Shown: positions 10,655 through 22,771 of the stretch, one piece after another
How positions within the stretch are numbered: position 1 is the first letter of the stretch
Layout: each line of letters begins with the position of its first letter
Program-made: the position numbers and the translations under genes
Source of the DNA: Proteles cristata cristata
Lineage: Eukaryota; Chordata; Mammalia; Carnivora; Hyaenidae
Reading direction: 5' to 3'
DNA: 64,000 nucleotides
Assembly: GCA_017311185.1 (NCBI GenBank)
Contig: JAESUZ010000756.1
Coordinates: 2,456,001-2,520,000 of the forward strand
Notes under the pieces: generated by a model
What the model saw: the letters and a program-made list of their open reading frames with translations, nothing else
What the model was told of the DNA's origin: nothing
Databases searched by the model: none

Positions 10655-12029
10655 CAGTATTCTGTTAATTGATGCTGAAATTATTCTGTATGATATTCAG
10701 TTTGCTAGCACTGATCATAAGTTGAAAGTATGCAATTGTGAATTAGTGTAAGGTAAAACAATAAGATACCTGGGAATAAACCTAACCAAAGAGGTGAGAG
10801 ACCTATACTCTGAAAACTATAAAACAGCGATGAAAGAAACTAAAGACAATACAAAGAAATGCAAAGAAATCTATGCTCATGGGTTGGAAAAACAAATATT
10901 GTTAAAATGTCTATACTGCCCAAAGCAATCTGCACATTTATTCAATCCCTATCAAAATGACAACAACATTCTTCACAGAGCTAGATCAAATGATGCTAAA
11001 ACTTTTATGGAACCACAAAAGCAACCTTGAAAAATAAAAGCAAAGCTGAAGGCATCACAATTCCAGATTTCAAGGTATATTACAAGGCTGTAGTGATCAA
11101 AATAGTATGGTGTGACACAAAAATAGGCACACAGATCAGTAGAATAAAATAGAAAACCTAAAAATGAATCCACAACTCTATGGTCAATAAGGCTTAATAT
11201 TTGACAAAGCAGGAAACAATACCCAATGGGGGGAAAACAGTCTCAAACAAATGGTGTTGGGAAAACTGGACAGCAGCATGCAGAAGAATTAAACTGGACC
11301 ACATTCTTACACCATACACAACAAAAATTCAATATCGATGGAAGACCAAAATGAGACCTGAAATGATAAAAATCCTAGAGGAGAACATAGGCATTAACCC
11401 CTTTGACATCAGTTGTAGCAACTCCTTTCTAGGTATGTCTCTTGAGGCAAGGAAAACAAAAGCAAAAATACACTATTAGGGCTTCATCAACCAATCAACA
11501 AATGAAAAGGCAGCCTATGGATTGGGAGAGGATATTTGCAAATGACATATCAAAATATATAAAGAACTTATAAAACAACCAGAAAGTGAATAATCCAATT
11601 AAGATTTTTTTTCAGAGAAGACATACAGATGACCAACAGGCACATGAAAGAATCAACATCATGATCATCAGGGAACTACAGTGACATATCACCTCACACT
11701 TGTCAGAACGGCTAAAATTTTAAAAAAGAAAAATGAGAAACAGTGGGTGTTAGCAAAGGAGTGGAGAAAGGGGAGTCCTCTTGCACTGTTGATGGGGATG
11801 CAAACTGGGGCATCCACTCTGGAAAATATTATTCATTAAAATGTTAAAGATAGAATTACTGTATGATCCAGCAATTGCACTACTAGGTTATTTACCCAAA
11901 AAATATAAAAATACGAATTTGAAGGGATACATCCACCCCAATATTTATAGCAGCATTATCTACAATAGTCAAATTATGGAAATAGCCCAAGGGTCCATCC
12001 CCTGATGAATGGATAAGGAAAAGTGGTGT

Positions 12030-12031
<2 letters not shown>

Positions 12032-12069
<38 letters not shown>
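12032..12069 (+). repeat. (AC)n microsatellite in an L1 3' region
   Basis: About 19 uninterrupted AC units at the place where L1 3' regions normally carry a short ACAC tract. Confidence 0.97.
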
Positions 12070-12071
<2 letters not shown>

Positions 12072-12230
12072 GAAATTACTCAGCCATGAAAGATAATGAA
12101 ATCTTGCCATTTGCAACAATGTGGATGGAGCTAGAGAGTATTATGTTAAATGAAAAAGTCAGAGAAAGACAAATACTATGATTTCACTCATTCATGGAAT
12201 TTAAGAAATAAAACAAACAAGCAAAGGGGA

Positions 12231-12252
12231 AGAGAGAGAGAGAGAGAGAGAG
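12231..12252 (+). repeat. (AG)n microsatellite
   Basis: Eleven AG units within the L1 3' UTR. Confidence 0.95.
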
Positions 12253-12689
12253 CAGTCAAAAACCAGACTCTTAACTATAAAGAACAAATTGATGGTTACC
12301 AGAGGGGATGTGGGGGTGTGGGTTAAATAAGTGATGGTGTCAGGAGTGTGACTTGTGATGAGCATCAGGTGTTGTATGGACAGTTGAATGAATCACTAAA
12401 TTATATACCTGAAACTAATATTAAAATGTATGTTAACTAACTGGAATTTGAATAAAAACTTTAAAAAATAAAAATAAAAATAAAAAATACTATACATAAT
12501 TATGCTTATCAAAATAGTCCATACCCTCAAGAGTATTTAATTACATAAGATGTGAAAATAGGTGTTTATTAAAGTAAATTATGGATATGTCACAACATAA
12601 CATAAGGGCTGCCATGAGTATAAATGAATATCCCTAAAGTTCATACCTTCATGTCTTTTTCTCTTTTTAAAAATTTTCTCAGACCTTCA

Positions 12690-12800
12690 AGGCTTCATGC
12701 TAGGTAACAGATATACAAATGGAAAATGAAATAAATAAGGCCCTTGCCTTCATTAAGTTTGCATTACATTCCAGATTCGGGCAGGTGGACAGGGATCAGT
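12690..12800 (+). mobile_element. Possible L2 LINE fragment
   Basis: CATGCTAGGTAACAGATATACAA... followed by GGCCCTTGCCTTCATTAAGTT recalls the L2 phrase of a GCTAGG...ATACAAA...CCTGCC(T/C)TCAAGGAGCTT order. Confidence 0.45.
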
Positions 12801-13049
12801 CCTTCACTGTATAGCTAGAATTTGAAACTATCCATTTGGGACTGACCTTGGATATATCTAACTCCTCTTTCTCCATACCACACTTGGCCTGCTGAACATT
12901 TCTAGAGAGAAACATTCAAATAGAATATGTGTGAACATGTGGTTTCTAAACTCAGTAGAGATTCAATATGGCCACTATATGCAGCTCTCTCCATTCCCCA
13001 TGATGAATATTTCAACCCTTCACCATTCTCCAAATGCCAACATCTTTTA

Positions 13050-13230
13050 TTTTTTCATGAGAGAGAGAGAGAGGGAGAATGGAAAAGGGCAGAGGGAGAG
13101 AGAAATCCCAAGCAGGCTTCAAACTCAGTGTGGATCCCAACGCAAGGGTCAATCCCATGGCCCTGGGATCATGACCTGAGCCGAAATCAAGATTTAGACA
13201 CTCAACCAAATGAGCCCCCCAGGCGTCCTT
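13050..13230 (-). mobile_element. Feliform SINE, older copy
   Basis: (GA)n tract, AATCCCAAGCAGGCTTCAAA, CCTGGGATCATGACCTGAGC and head complement GAGCCCCCCAGGCGTCC. Three overlapping open frames here (up to 101 codons) are products of the SINE, not genes. Confidence 0.92.
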
Positions 13231-13289
13231 AACACCTCTTCTTTTTAACTCTTTACAAATGCCTTCATTTCCTCTAGTTTTCAGACAAA

Positions 13290-14890
13290 GTAGAATAGGT
13301 AGAGAACACTCATAACCTATCCATCAAACAGCCACACCCACAGAAATTCTTCCCTTCTCTTTCCTTACACTGGGTTGTAAATCTCTCTAAGGCTAATTTC
13401 TCTCTGTTCTCATGATTTCATTCCTTTTCAATTTCTCAGGAAAACTGATTACTTAATTATGCACCTTTTTTTTTTTTTTCAAAATAAGCCTTGAAACAAC
13501 CTATAGTGTTTTCTACAAATAAGCTAACAAAAAAACAACTTCTTTTGTTCTTAGTTTCCCTCTTGATGTAGATTTTGCCCCTTTCTGTTAGTTTCCATTA
13601 CTATTCTGGCTTCTCATCTCTATAACGTCTCTGAAACAACTCTATAAAGATCATCAATTATATACATAGAGAGGAAGTGAACATTTTGCAGCCTTTGAGA
13701 TACTTGAGGTCTCTGACATAGTTGACCATTTGACCACATTTCCCTGAAAAATTTAATTTCTTGGCTTTTCTTACATCACTTCTCCTGTTTTGTTTTGTTT
13801 TTTAAATTCTTTGGTTCCTCTGTGCTTTCCAGATGTCCACCTTAAACTCATATGCATTTACCATACACATTCTTCCTGGGTGATTTCATTCAATGCCATG
13901 GCTTCAGCCATTATCTTCAAGCCAACAGCTTTCCCAACTCAAGATCCGTCACAGCCTTACCCCACAAGGCTCCATCACCACATAGCTGTCTTATAGAGAA
14001 CTCAAATTCAGCATTTCCAAATTTCAACTTCTTGTCTCTCCTGCCAATAGGTCTGATGCTTCTCCCATATTTCTTATTTCAGAAAATGGTATCGCTGTTC
14101 ACTTGCTGCCCCAGACAAAAATTTCTTCTCTTTAACCTCCTTCACCCACAAACTGAGCAATTTCTCTCAGTTCTATCACTTACGGACTCTACATCTCTTT
14201 ACTTTTAAAATGCTTAACTGCTTCCACTGTAGATAAGGTCCATATTAATTTCCATCCTTTATTTTTTGCAACTATTGCTTATTCCTGCTTCAATTATGCA
14301 TCTGGCTTACTTACTTATTCCTGCCTCAATTATGACATCTACTGTTACTTCAGACAGCAATATCTTTCTTTCTTAATACAAAAATTGACTATGTCATCAC
14401 CTTCCTTTAAGAAGTTTAGTGACCTCATAGCCTTTAGAATAAAGCCTAACCCTTTATTATTATATTTAAGGCTCTTTAGAGCTGACTCCTACTTTCCTTT
14501 CTTGATTCATCTTATGCCACTCCTATCTCTAACCTGTATTTCTAATGACACTAAGCATTTCTGGAGCCTACTTAGATTACTCTATATCTCAGGAACTCCT
14601 TATCTGCTCTTCCAATGTCTAGAAAGTCCTTTGTCTATGAGATTGCACAAAGGATTAAATTGTCAAGTCAGATTCATAAGAAGTGGAGATCTTATCCATG
14701 TCTAGCTTCAGAATATCGAGCTCGAGAAGTATTTTCATCAGAAAATATCTTACTTTTCTACTCCAATAATTATATTGGTTATGTGACACCTCTTTTAATG
14801 TGTTGTCACTTCTTCCAGGAAGTCTTTTTAAATCTCACAGCCTTAGGTTTAATTAGTGCTTTTCTTTTATCCTCCCTCTGCAGTGTTTTT
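13290..14890 (+). mobile_element. Long L2 LINE remnant (ORF2 3' half and 3' end)
   Basis: Many short matches occur in the right order to the L2 reverse-transcriptase region: CTCCCTGAAAAATTTAA-type and TTCTTGGCTTTTCTTACATC near 13740-13780; GGGTGATTTCATTCAATGCC near 13879; AACTGAGCAATTTCTCTCAG region; CCTTTAAGAAGTTTAGTGAC and TAGAATAAAGCCTAACCCTT near 14405-14450; then GTTGTCACTTCTTCCAGGAA and TTTAATTAGTGCTTTTC near 14803-14870. About 1.3-1.6 kb survives, long for L2. A 36-bp tandem duplication sits at about 14277-14340. Open frames of 101-118 codons here are relics, not host genes. The 3' end is met by element A. Confidence 0.7.
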
Positions 14891-15039
14891 TTTTTTATTA
14901 TTTTTTTACAGAACTATTAGCATAAATTTCATGTACCATAAAATTCATCCATTTAAAGTATAAAGCTTGGTGCGTTTTGGTATAATGAGGGTCATTTTTT
15001 TTTCTTAAGCTGTGCAGTATTACTTTTAGATTTCTTAAC

Positions 15040-15260
15040 TTACATTCATTAATTTATTGAGACAGAGCGAAAGAGAGAGTGCCAGAGAGGGGTAGAGGGA
15101 GAGAGAGAGAGGGAGACAGAGAGAGAGAGAGAATCCCAAGCAAGCTCTGTGCTGTCAGCACAGATCCCAACGCAGGGCTCAAACTCATGAACCATGATTT
15201 CATGACCTGAGCCGAAATTAAGAGTCAGATGCTTAATCAATTGAGCCACCTAGGTGCTCC
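15040..15260 (-). mobile_element. Feliform SINE in element A
   Basis: TTAATTTATTGAGACAGAG tail junction, long GA-rich tract, AAGCTCTGTGCTGTCAGCAC, TCATGACCTGAGCCGAAATT and head complement TTGAGCCACCTAGGTGCTCC. Confidence 0.93.
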
Positions 15261-15629
15261 ATTTCAATAAATATTTTTAAACATTTTCATCACTGCAGAA
15301 AGAAATTCCGTAGTCATTAGCAATCATTTCCCATTCCTACTTCTCCTTCCTCTGCCCCAGTGCCAGGGAATCACGAATCTGCCTTCTGTCTCTATGGATA
15401 CTTCACATAAATGGAATCACACAGTATGTGATCTTTTGGGACTGCTTATTTCACTTAGTATAGTGTTTTCAGGTTCTTCTATGTTGCTGTATGTATCTGT
15501 ACTTCTTTTTTTATTGCTAAACAATATTCTGTTATATGGATATATCACTTAAAAAATCCATTCTTTATTAATGGGCATGTAGGTTGTTCCCACATTTTGG
15601 CTATGATGAATAATGCTGCTATGAACATT

Positions 15630-15665
15630 CATTTACAACTTTTTTTTTTTCATTTACAACTTTTT
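15630..15665 (+). repeat. Local tandem duplication
   Basis: CATTTACAAC followed by a T-run occurs twice in a row (15630-15650 and 15651-15665), a 21-bp duplication inside antisense L1. Confidence 0.85.
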
Positions 15666-16065
15666 GTGTCTGCATATGTGTTCATTTCTTTTGGGTCAGT
15701 ATCTAGGATTGGAATTGCTGGGTCATATGGCAATTTATGTTGAGTATTTTAAGGACTTGAGCAACTGTTTTCTCCAAAGTGGTTGAACGATTTTACATTC
15801 CATATGCAACACATGAGAGCTCAAATTTTTGGATGCTTTCCAAAATGTATTATTGTTTGCTTTTTGTTTTTATTTTAGCCATCGTAACAAGTGTAAAGTG
15901 GTATCTTAAAGGGATTTTGATTTGCATTTTCTTCATAATTAATGATATTAAAGATCTTTTAATTAATGTGTTGGTTGCACATTTTTATATATTTGGAAGG
16001 ATATCTAAGAATTTAACATTCTAAGGACTCCAACCCTTCACTCACTTTCAAAATTAAGGTATCTT

Positions 16066-16278
16066 GAGGCACTTAGTTGACTTAGTCTGTTAAGCGTCCA
16101 ACTTTGGCTAGGTCATGATCTCACTGTTTGCGGATTTGAACCCCGCACTGAGCTCTGTGCTGACACCTCAGAGCCTATAGCTTGCTTCAGATTCTGTGTC
16201 TCCTTCTCTCTCTGCTCCTCCCCCACTTGCACTCTGTCTCTCTTTCTCAAAAATAAATAAATAAATAAAAATTAAATT
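16066..16278 (+). mobile_element. Feliform SINE in element A
   Basis: GAGGCACTTAGTTGACTTAG head, TAGGTCATGATCTCACTG core, AAAAATAAATAAATAAATAA tail. Perfect 15-bp target-site duplication AAATTAAGGTATCTT at 16051-16065 and 16279-16293. Confidence 0.96.
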
Positions 16279-16480
16279 AAATTAAGGTATCTTTTTATTG
16301 TTGAAAAGTAAATGTGCTTTAAAGTCCAATTTATCTATTTCTTTTCTTTTCTCATTTGTGTTTTGGTGTTGCATATAAGAAACAATTCCTTAACTCAAGG
16401 CCATAAGGATTTAATTATATATTTTCTTCAAGAAGTTTTATAGTTTTAGTGCAAACATTTGGGTTCATGATCCATACTTA

Positions 16481-16674
16481 TTTTTTTTAATTGTTTATTT
16501 ACATTTTTGAGAGAGAGTGAGCAAGGAAGGAGGAGAGAGAGGAGGGGACAGAGGATCTGAAGTGAGCTCTGAACTAAGAGCAATGAGCCTAGTGCAGGGC
16601 TGGAACTCACAAATCCTGAGAACATGACCTGAGCCGAAGCTGGACACTCAACTGACTGAGCCACCCAGGTGCCC
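16481..16674 (-). mobile_element. Feliform SINE in element A
   Basis: TTGTTTATTTACATTTTTGA tail complement, GAGAACATGACCTGAGCCGA core and CTGAGCCACCCAGGTGCCC head complement. Target-site duplication not clear. Confidence 0.92.
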
Positions 16675-17331
16675 GATACCAAGCAGCTTTTTATGTATGG
16701 TGTAATCAAGGGAACAATTGGACTTTTTTTGCATGTGGATATCTGTTATCCCAATGCCTTTTATAGAAAAGATTTCATTCTTTGACATTCCTGTAAAAAT
16801 CCAACTAGCAATTAATATGACAGTTTAATTGTAAGCTCTTATTTCTATACCATTAACCTACTTATCTATTGTTTTTTTCCAGTACTACACTATTTTCGTT
16901 ACTGTAGTTTTGTATCTGGTTTTGATATTAGGATATGTCAGTCCTTCAAACTTGTTTTTGTTTTCAAGTTTGTTTTGGCTGTTCTGAACTCCTTGCATTT
17001 CCATATGAATTTTGCAATCAGCTTATCGATTTCTCCAAAACAACAGCTATAAGTTTGTAGGGAGTGTCCTGAGTTTGGTATATCAATTTGAAGAGTATTT
17101 CTGTTTTAATAAAATGAAGTCTTCTGATCCATGAACATGATATGCATTTCCATATTTTAAAAGATTTTTAAAATTTCAACAATATTTTATAGTTTGTATG
17201 GAAATCTTACAGGATTTTTTGGGGGGTTACATTTGTTTATGGATATTTTCTTCCTTTTCCTGTTATAAATATTTTTTCTCAATGTTAGTGTATAAAAATA
17301 TAGTGAATGCCACATTATTGAATTTTTTAAA

Positions 17332-17536
17332 CAATATTTTTATTTATTTCTAGGAGAGAGAGAGAGAGAGTGAGCAGGGGAGGGTCAGAGAGAGAGGGAG
17401 TCACAGACTGAAACAGGCTCCAGGCTCCGAGCTTGCAGTCAGCACAGAGCCGACGCGGGGCTCGAACCCACGAACCGTGAGATCATGACCTAAGCAAAAG
17501 TCGGACGCTTAACCGACTAAGCCACCCAGGCGCCCC
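17332..17536 (-). mobile_element. Feliform SINE, young subtype, in element A
   Basis: ATTTATTTCTAGGAGAGAGA, GGGGAGGGTCAGAGAGAG, GGCTCGAACCCACGAACCGT and head complement ACTAAGCCACCCAGGCGCCC are well kept. Flanking copies of ATTGAATTTTT(T)AAA form the target-site duplication. Confidence 0.95.
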
Positions 17537-18172
17537 ATATTGAATTTTTAAATTATTATTAGTAGTTTTTTAGCAGAATCCTTAGGCTTTTCTCTGTAAA
17601 AGATTATGTCATCTGAAAGTAGAGATAGTTTTACTTCTTTTCCAAATTCAGACATATTTTATTCCTTTTTCTTGCCTATTTGCAATGGCTAGAGCCTCCA
17701 GGGTAATGTCAAATACCAGGGGCAAGAGAGCGCATCTTTGTCTTGTTCCTGATCTTTGGGAGTGAGATTCAGTCTTTCTCAAATGAATATGATAATGTCA
17801 ACTGTGCATTTTTCATAAATATCCACTGTCAGAGTGAGGAAGTTCCTTTCTACTCCTAGCTTATTGAGTAGTTTTTTTAAAATAATTTTTTCATCTTTAT
17901 TGAGGTACAGTTGACAAGTAAAATTGTCTACATTTAAAGTATACAAATGTGATGATTTAACAGAAGTACAATTTGTGAATGAATACCAAAATCTGATCAA
18001 CGCATCCATCACCTATATAGTTCCCTTTTATCGTGTGTAAGATGAGAATGCTTAATGTTCACTCTCTTAGCAAATTTCAAGGGCACGAGACAGTATTATT
18101 AATTATAGTCACCATGCTGTAATTGGATCCCCATAATTTATTAATCCTATAATTAAAGTCTTGTACATTCTG

Positions 18173-18384
18173 GGACACCTGGGTAGCTCAGTTGGTTGAG
18201 CGTTCAACTTCAGCTCAGGTCATGATCCTGCGTTCATGGGTTTGAGCCCCGCATCAGGCTCTGTGCTGACAGCTCAGAGCCTGGAGCCTGTTTCAGATTC
18301 TGTGTCTCCTTCTCTCTCTGCCCCTCCCCTGCTCATGCTTTGTATCTCTCTGTCTCTCAAAAAAATAAAACATAAAAAGTTTTA
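18173..18384 (+). mobile_element. Feliform SINE in element B
   Basis: GGACACCTGGGTAGCTCAGT head, TTTGAGCCCCGCATCAGGCT, GCTGACAGCTCAGAGCCTGG (not the young marker). Target-site duplication AAAGTCTTGTACATTCTG (18155-18172) and AAAGTTCTTGTACATTCTG (18386-18404). Confidence 0.96.
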
Positions 18385-18941
18385 AAAAGTTCTTGTACAT
18401 TCTGAACAGCATTTCCCCATCTCTCCCACTTTCTAGCACCTGGTAACCACCATTCTATACTCTTTTTCTATGAAATCAGATTTTTTTTTGTGGGGGGGAT
18501 TCCACATATAAGTGAGATGACACAGTATTTGACTTCCTATGCATATCACTTAGTGTAATGTCTTCTAATTTCATTCATGCTGCTGCAAATGGAAGTATTT
18601 CCTTCTTCTCAGAGTTGAATAATATCCCATTGTGTATATATACCATATCTTCCTATCCATCCATCCAACCACATTAAGGACAATTAGGTTGTTTTTTTTT
18701 TTTTAATATCTTGGCTATTGTTAATAATGCTTGAGAAAACATGGGAGTTCAGATATCTCTTGGAGATACTGATTTCATTATCCAGAAGAGGAAATGGATC
18801 ATTTGGTAGTTCTATTTTTAGTTTTTTGAGAATTCTGCACAGTGGTTTCCATAATGGCTGCACCAAATTCCACTTCTACTCACAATATAAAGATTTCCTT
18901 TTCTCCACATTCTCACCAACACTATCTGTTGTCTTTTTCAT

Positions 18942-19157
18942 TTATTTTTTAAATTGTTTTTAACATTTATTCATTTTTGAGAGACACAGCATGAGCAGGA
19001 GAGGGGCAGAGAGAGAGGGAAACACAGAATCCAAAGCAGGCTCCAGGCTCTGAGCTGTCAGCACAGAGCCAGATGTGGGGCTGGAATCCAGGAACTGTGA
19101 GATCATGACCTGAGCCAAAGTTGGATGCTCAACCAACTGAGCCACTCAGGTGCCTTT
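18942..19157 (-). mobile_element. Feliform SINE in element B
   Basis: TTTAACATTTATTCATTTTT tail, GCTCTGAGCTGTCAGCACAG, AGATCATGACCTGAGCCAAA, GAGCCACTCAGGTGCC. Target-site duplication TTGTCTTTTTCAT (18929-18941) / TTGTCTTTTTGAT (19158-19170). Confidence 0.94.
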
Positions 19158-19710
19158 TTGTCTTTTTGATAAAAGTCATTTCAAAAGATGTGAGAGGCTA
19201 TATCATTGTGCTTTGATTTGATTTTGCTGGTAATTGGCGATGTTGAACACCTTTTCATGTACCTGTTTTTGTTTTTTTGTTCCATGTACATTTTTATGGG
19301 CCTGCCATTTGTGTTATCTTTTTTTTTTTTTTTGAAAGATATCTGTTCAGGTCCACTACCCACTTATAATCAGATTATTTGTGTTTTACAATTGGGCTGC
19401 ATATGTTTCTTATATACTTTGGAAAACAATCCCTAATCAGATATATGGTTTACAAATATATCCACCTTCCCATTCCATAGGTTACCATTTCAATTTTTTT
19501 TTATCATTCCCTTTGCTGTGAAGCAGTGTGTTTTAGTTTGATGTACTCGTTTACTGTTGTTGTCATTGATTATGCTTTGGTGTCATATCCAAAAATCAAG
19601 TAGTTTCTTCTATACATTTTCTTCTAGTGGTTTTACAATTTCAGATCTTGCATTTAAGGCTTTATTACATTTTGAGTTAATTTTGTGAGTGGTGTAAGAC
19701 AAGGGTAAGT

Positions 19711-19931
19711 TTTTTTTTAATTTTTAAATGTTTATTCACTGTTGAGCAAGAGAGACACAGAGCATGAGTGGGGATGGGGCAGAGAGGGAGACACACACAC
19801 ACAGAATCAGAAACAGGCTCAAAGCTCAAGCTGTCAGCACAGAGCCTGAGGCAAGGCTTGAACCCACCAACTGTGAGGTCATGACCTGAGCCAAGTCCGA
19901 CGCTTAACCGACTGAGCCACCCAAGTGCCCC
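19711..19931 (-). mobile_element. Feliform SINE in element B
   Basis: TTTTTAAATGTTTATTCACT tail, (AC)n in the CT tract, CTGTCAGCACAGAGCCTGAG, GGTCATGACCTGAGCC and CTGAGCCACCCAAGTGCCCC. The L1 text on both sides (GTGTAAGACAAGGGTAAG before, TAATGATCTAGTTTTATTC after) continues across it. Confidence 0.94.
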
Positions 19932-20659
19932 ATAATGATCTAGTTTTATTCTTTTGCATGTAGGCATCCAACTTCCCAACAGCATTTATTGAAGACATTA
20001 TCCTTTCCCCTTTGAGGGGTATGGGTTTCTTGTCAAGAAATAGTTGACCGCATATGTGAGGGCTTATTTCTGGGCTCTCACTTCTGTTCCACTGGCTTAT
20101 GTTGTCTATTCTTATGCCAGTACTATGCTGTTTTGATTACTATATCTCTGTAATATAGTTTGAAGTCAGAAAGTGTGATACCTCCAGTGTTGTTCCTTCT
20201 TAAAATTGCTTTGGCTATTGAGGATCTTTTGTGGTTTTATACAAATTTTAGGGTTTTTTTTTATTCTTGTGAGAAATGACAATGGAATTTTGATAGGAAT
20301 AGCACTGAATCTGTAGATTGCTTTGGGTAGTCTGGACATTTTCATGATATAAATTCTTCTGATCCATGAAGACTGGATAACTTTTCATTTATTTGTTTCT
20401 TTCTTTTTCATTTTTTTTATAATTTCCAGTGTAAAAGTCTTTCATCTCCTTGGTTAAGTTTATTCCTAAATGTTTAATTGCTTTTTATACTATTGTAAGT
20501 GTAAAAAATGTTTCTTTTTTAATTTCTCTTTCAAATAGTTTGCTGTTAGTGCTTAGACAGGTAACCGATTACTGAATCCTGTGTCTTGTAACTTCGTATT
20601 CTGTAACTTTGCCTAATTTGTTTATTAGTTCCAACAGTATCTTAGTGGAATCTTTTTAT

Positions 20660-20879
20660 TTTCCTTACTTTTTAAAAATGTTTTATTTATTTCCGAGAGA
20701 GAGAGAGGCAGCATGAACAGGGGAGGGTCGGAGAGAGAGAGAGACAGAATCCGAAGCAGGTTCCAGGCTCTGAGCTAGTTGTCAGCACAGAGCCCAACAG
20801 GGGGCAGAACCCACCAACCCTGAGATCATGACCTGAGCTGAAGTCGGATGCTTAACCGACTGAGCCACCCAGGCACCCC
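20660..20879 (-). mobile_element. Feliform SINE in element B
   Basis: TGTTTTATTTATTTCCGAGA tail, GGGGAGGGTCGGAGAGAG, GATCATGACCTGAGCTGAAG and CTGAGCCACCCAGGCACCCC. It combines features of the young and older subtypes. Short flanking duplication GGAATCTTT (20647 and 20880). Confidence 0.94.
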
Positions 20880-20910
20880 GGAATCTTTAAGAATTTTCTA
20901 TGTAAAAGAT

Positions 20911-21129
20911 CAGGGGCATCTGGATGGCTCAGTTTGAGCATCTGGCTTTGGCTCAGGTCATGATCTTGTGGCTCATGAGTTTGAGCCCCACACCAGTCTC
21001 TGTGCTGACAGCTCAGAGTCTTCAGCCTGCTTCCAATTCTGTGTCTCCCTCTCTCTCTGCCCCTCCCTCACTCATTCTCCCTCTCTTTCTCTCTCTCTCT
21101 CTCTCTCAAAAATAAACGTTACAAAAACC
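20911..21129 (+). mobile_element. Feliform SINE in element B, inverted relative to its neighbour
   Basis: CAGGGGCATCTGGATGGCTC head, GGCTCAGGTCATGATCTTGT core, (CT)n run at about 21089-21108, AAAAATAAACGTT tail. Target-site duplication AATTTTCTATGTAAAAGAT (20892-20910) / AATTTTCTATGTATAAGAT (21130-21148). Confidence 0.95.
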
Positions 21130-22771
21130 AATTTTCTATGTATAAGATTATATAATCTTCATCTAGCGATAATTTTACCTCTTCCTTTCTGATTTGGATG
21201 GCTTTTCTTTTTTCTTGCCTAATTGCCCTAGCTAAGACTTCCATGACATGATTGAGAATATCTAGTTTCTGCTCTTAGAGGAAAAGTTTTCAGGCGTTCA
21301 ACGCTGAGTATTAAGTGTAGATTTGTGATATATGGCCTTTATTATGGGGAAGCAAATTCCTTCTATTTCTAATTTTTGGAGTGTTTTATCATGAAAGGAT
21401 GTTGAATTTTGTCACATGTGTTTTCTGTATTTCTTAGGATAATCATGTAAGTCTTGTCTTTCATTCTGTTAATGTGGTATAACACATTTACAGATTTGTA
21501 GATATTGAATCATCTGTATACTGCAGAAATAAATCCAACTCAGTTATGTAATATCATTCTTAGTGTGCTGTTCAATTCAGTTTGTTAGCATTTAGCTGAG
21601 AACATTTTCATCTATGTTCATCAGGGATGGTGGCCTGTGACTTTCTTTTCTTGTGGTGTCTTTGTCTGACTTTGGTAGAGGATAATTCTGGCCTCATAAG
21701 TTGATTTGGAGAGTACTCCATTCTCTTAAATTTTCTGGAGGAATTTGAGAAGAATTGGTATTAATTCTTTTTTTAAAATGTTTGGTAAAATTCACTGGTA
21801 AAGCCATCAGGTCCTGGGATTTCCTTCGTTGAGAGTTTTTTGATTACTGATTCATTTACTTTTCTCATTATTGTCCTGTTCAGAATTTCTATTTATTCAA
21901 GTTCATTCTTTATGTTGCATGTTTCTAGGAATTTATCAACTTCTTTTATGTTATCAAATTTCTTGGCACATGGTTATTCATAGTAGATTCTTTGTATTTC
22001 TGTGGTGTTGGCTGTAATGTCTCCTTTCATTTCTGATTTCATTTATTTGAGTTTTCTCTCATTTTTTTTCTTAGTCTAGCTAATGGTTTGCCTTTTTTGT
22101 TATCTTTAAAGAAACAGATACTGGTTTCATTGATCTTTTCTATTGCTTTTTTAAAAAAATCTGTTTTACTTAGTTCTACTCTGACCTTTGTTATTTCCTT
22201 GCTTCTTCTAACTTTGGACTTTGTTCTTATTTTCCTAGTTCCTTGAGTTGGATTAAAGGTAGGTCAAAATTACATTGCTTATTTGAGATCTTTTTTTGTT
22301 CTTAATGTATGCATGTGTTGCTATAAACTTGTCTTAGACCTGCTTTTGTTATATCCCGAAGGTTTTGTACTTCCATTTTCATTTGTTACAAAATATTTTT
22401 TATTTACCTCTTGATTTCTTCTTTGATATACTGGTTGTTAAAGAATGCTTTTTATTTTCTATGTATTTGTGAATTTTCCATTATTCTTTCTGTTAGTGAT
22501 TTCTAGTTTCATAACAGTGTAGTCAAGGAGATATTTGGTATTATTCCAATCTTCTTAAATTTGTTAAGATTTGTTTTGTTTTCAAACAAATGACCTATCT
22601 TAGAGAACGTTCCATGTGCACCTAAGAAAAATGCGTATTCTGCTGCTGTTGGATAGAATATCCTCTATATATCTGTTAAGTACATTTGATCTAAAGTATA
22701 GTTCAAGTCCAGTGTTTTCTTATAGATTTTATGTTTGGATGATGTATCTGTTGTTAAAAATGATGTACTGA

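Larger units (their letters stand above)
10757..12488 (+). mobile_element. L1 LINE, 5'-truncated, carnivore type
   Basis: Begins inside ORF2: conceptual translation near 10757-11030 reads like the reverse-transcriptase protein's C-terminal part (YLGINLTKEVRDLYSENYKT). The frame is broken, then resumes near 11201-11479. A carnivore-type 3' UTR follows, with ATGAAATCTTGCCATTTGC, GATGGAGCTAGAGAGTATTA and ATTTCACTCATTCATGGAAT, ending in an A-rich tail (12460-12488). Frameshifts and stops make it dead. A (CA)n run (12032-12069) and a (GA)n run (12231-12252) have expanded inside it. It abuts the MaLR LTR ending at 10654 with about 100 unassigned bases between. Confidence 0.9.
14890..17872 (-). mobile_element. 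L1 element A, 3' part (3' UTR and ORF2), antisense
   Basis: Antisense L1M-type sequence. The 3' UTR reads CATGTACCATAAAATTCATC near 14925, then ATGGATACTTCACATAAATGG and TTCACTTAGTATAGTGTTTT near 15390-15465. Next come AATAATGCTGCTATGAACAT and GGAATTGCTGGGTCATATGG (15609-15729), the ORF2 C-terminal region (GTGTAAAGTGGTATCTTAAA near 15890), and RT segments such as CAGTACTACACTATTTTCG near 16880 and GAAAAGATTTCATTC. It holds SINEs at 15040, 16066, 16481 and 17332. The sequence breaks off at 17872 in mid-ORF2 and resumes at about 24377. Confidence 0.85.

Noticed and set aside
10757..12488. An active L1
   Set aside because: It is 5'-truncated and ORF2 is frameshifted, so it cannot mobilise itself.
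13852..14920. Frames of 101-118 codons on the + strand
   Set aside because: They are relics of the L2 reverse-transcriptase region, broken by stops and a local duplication.
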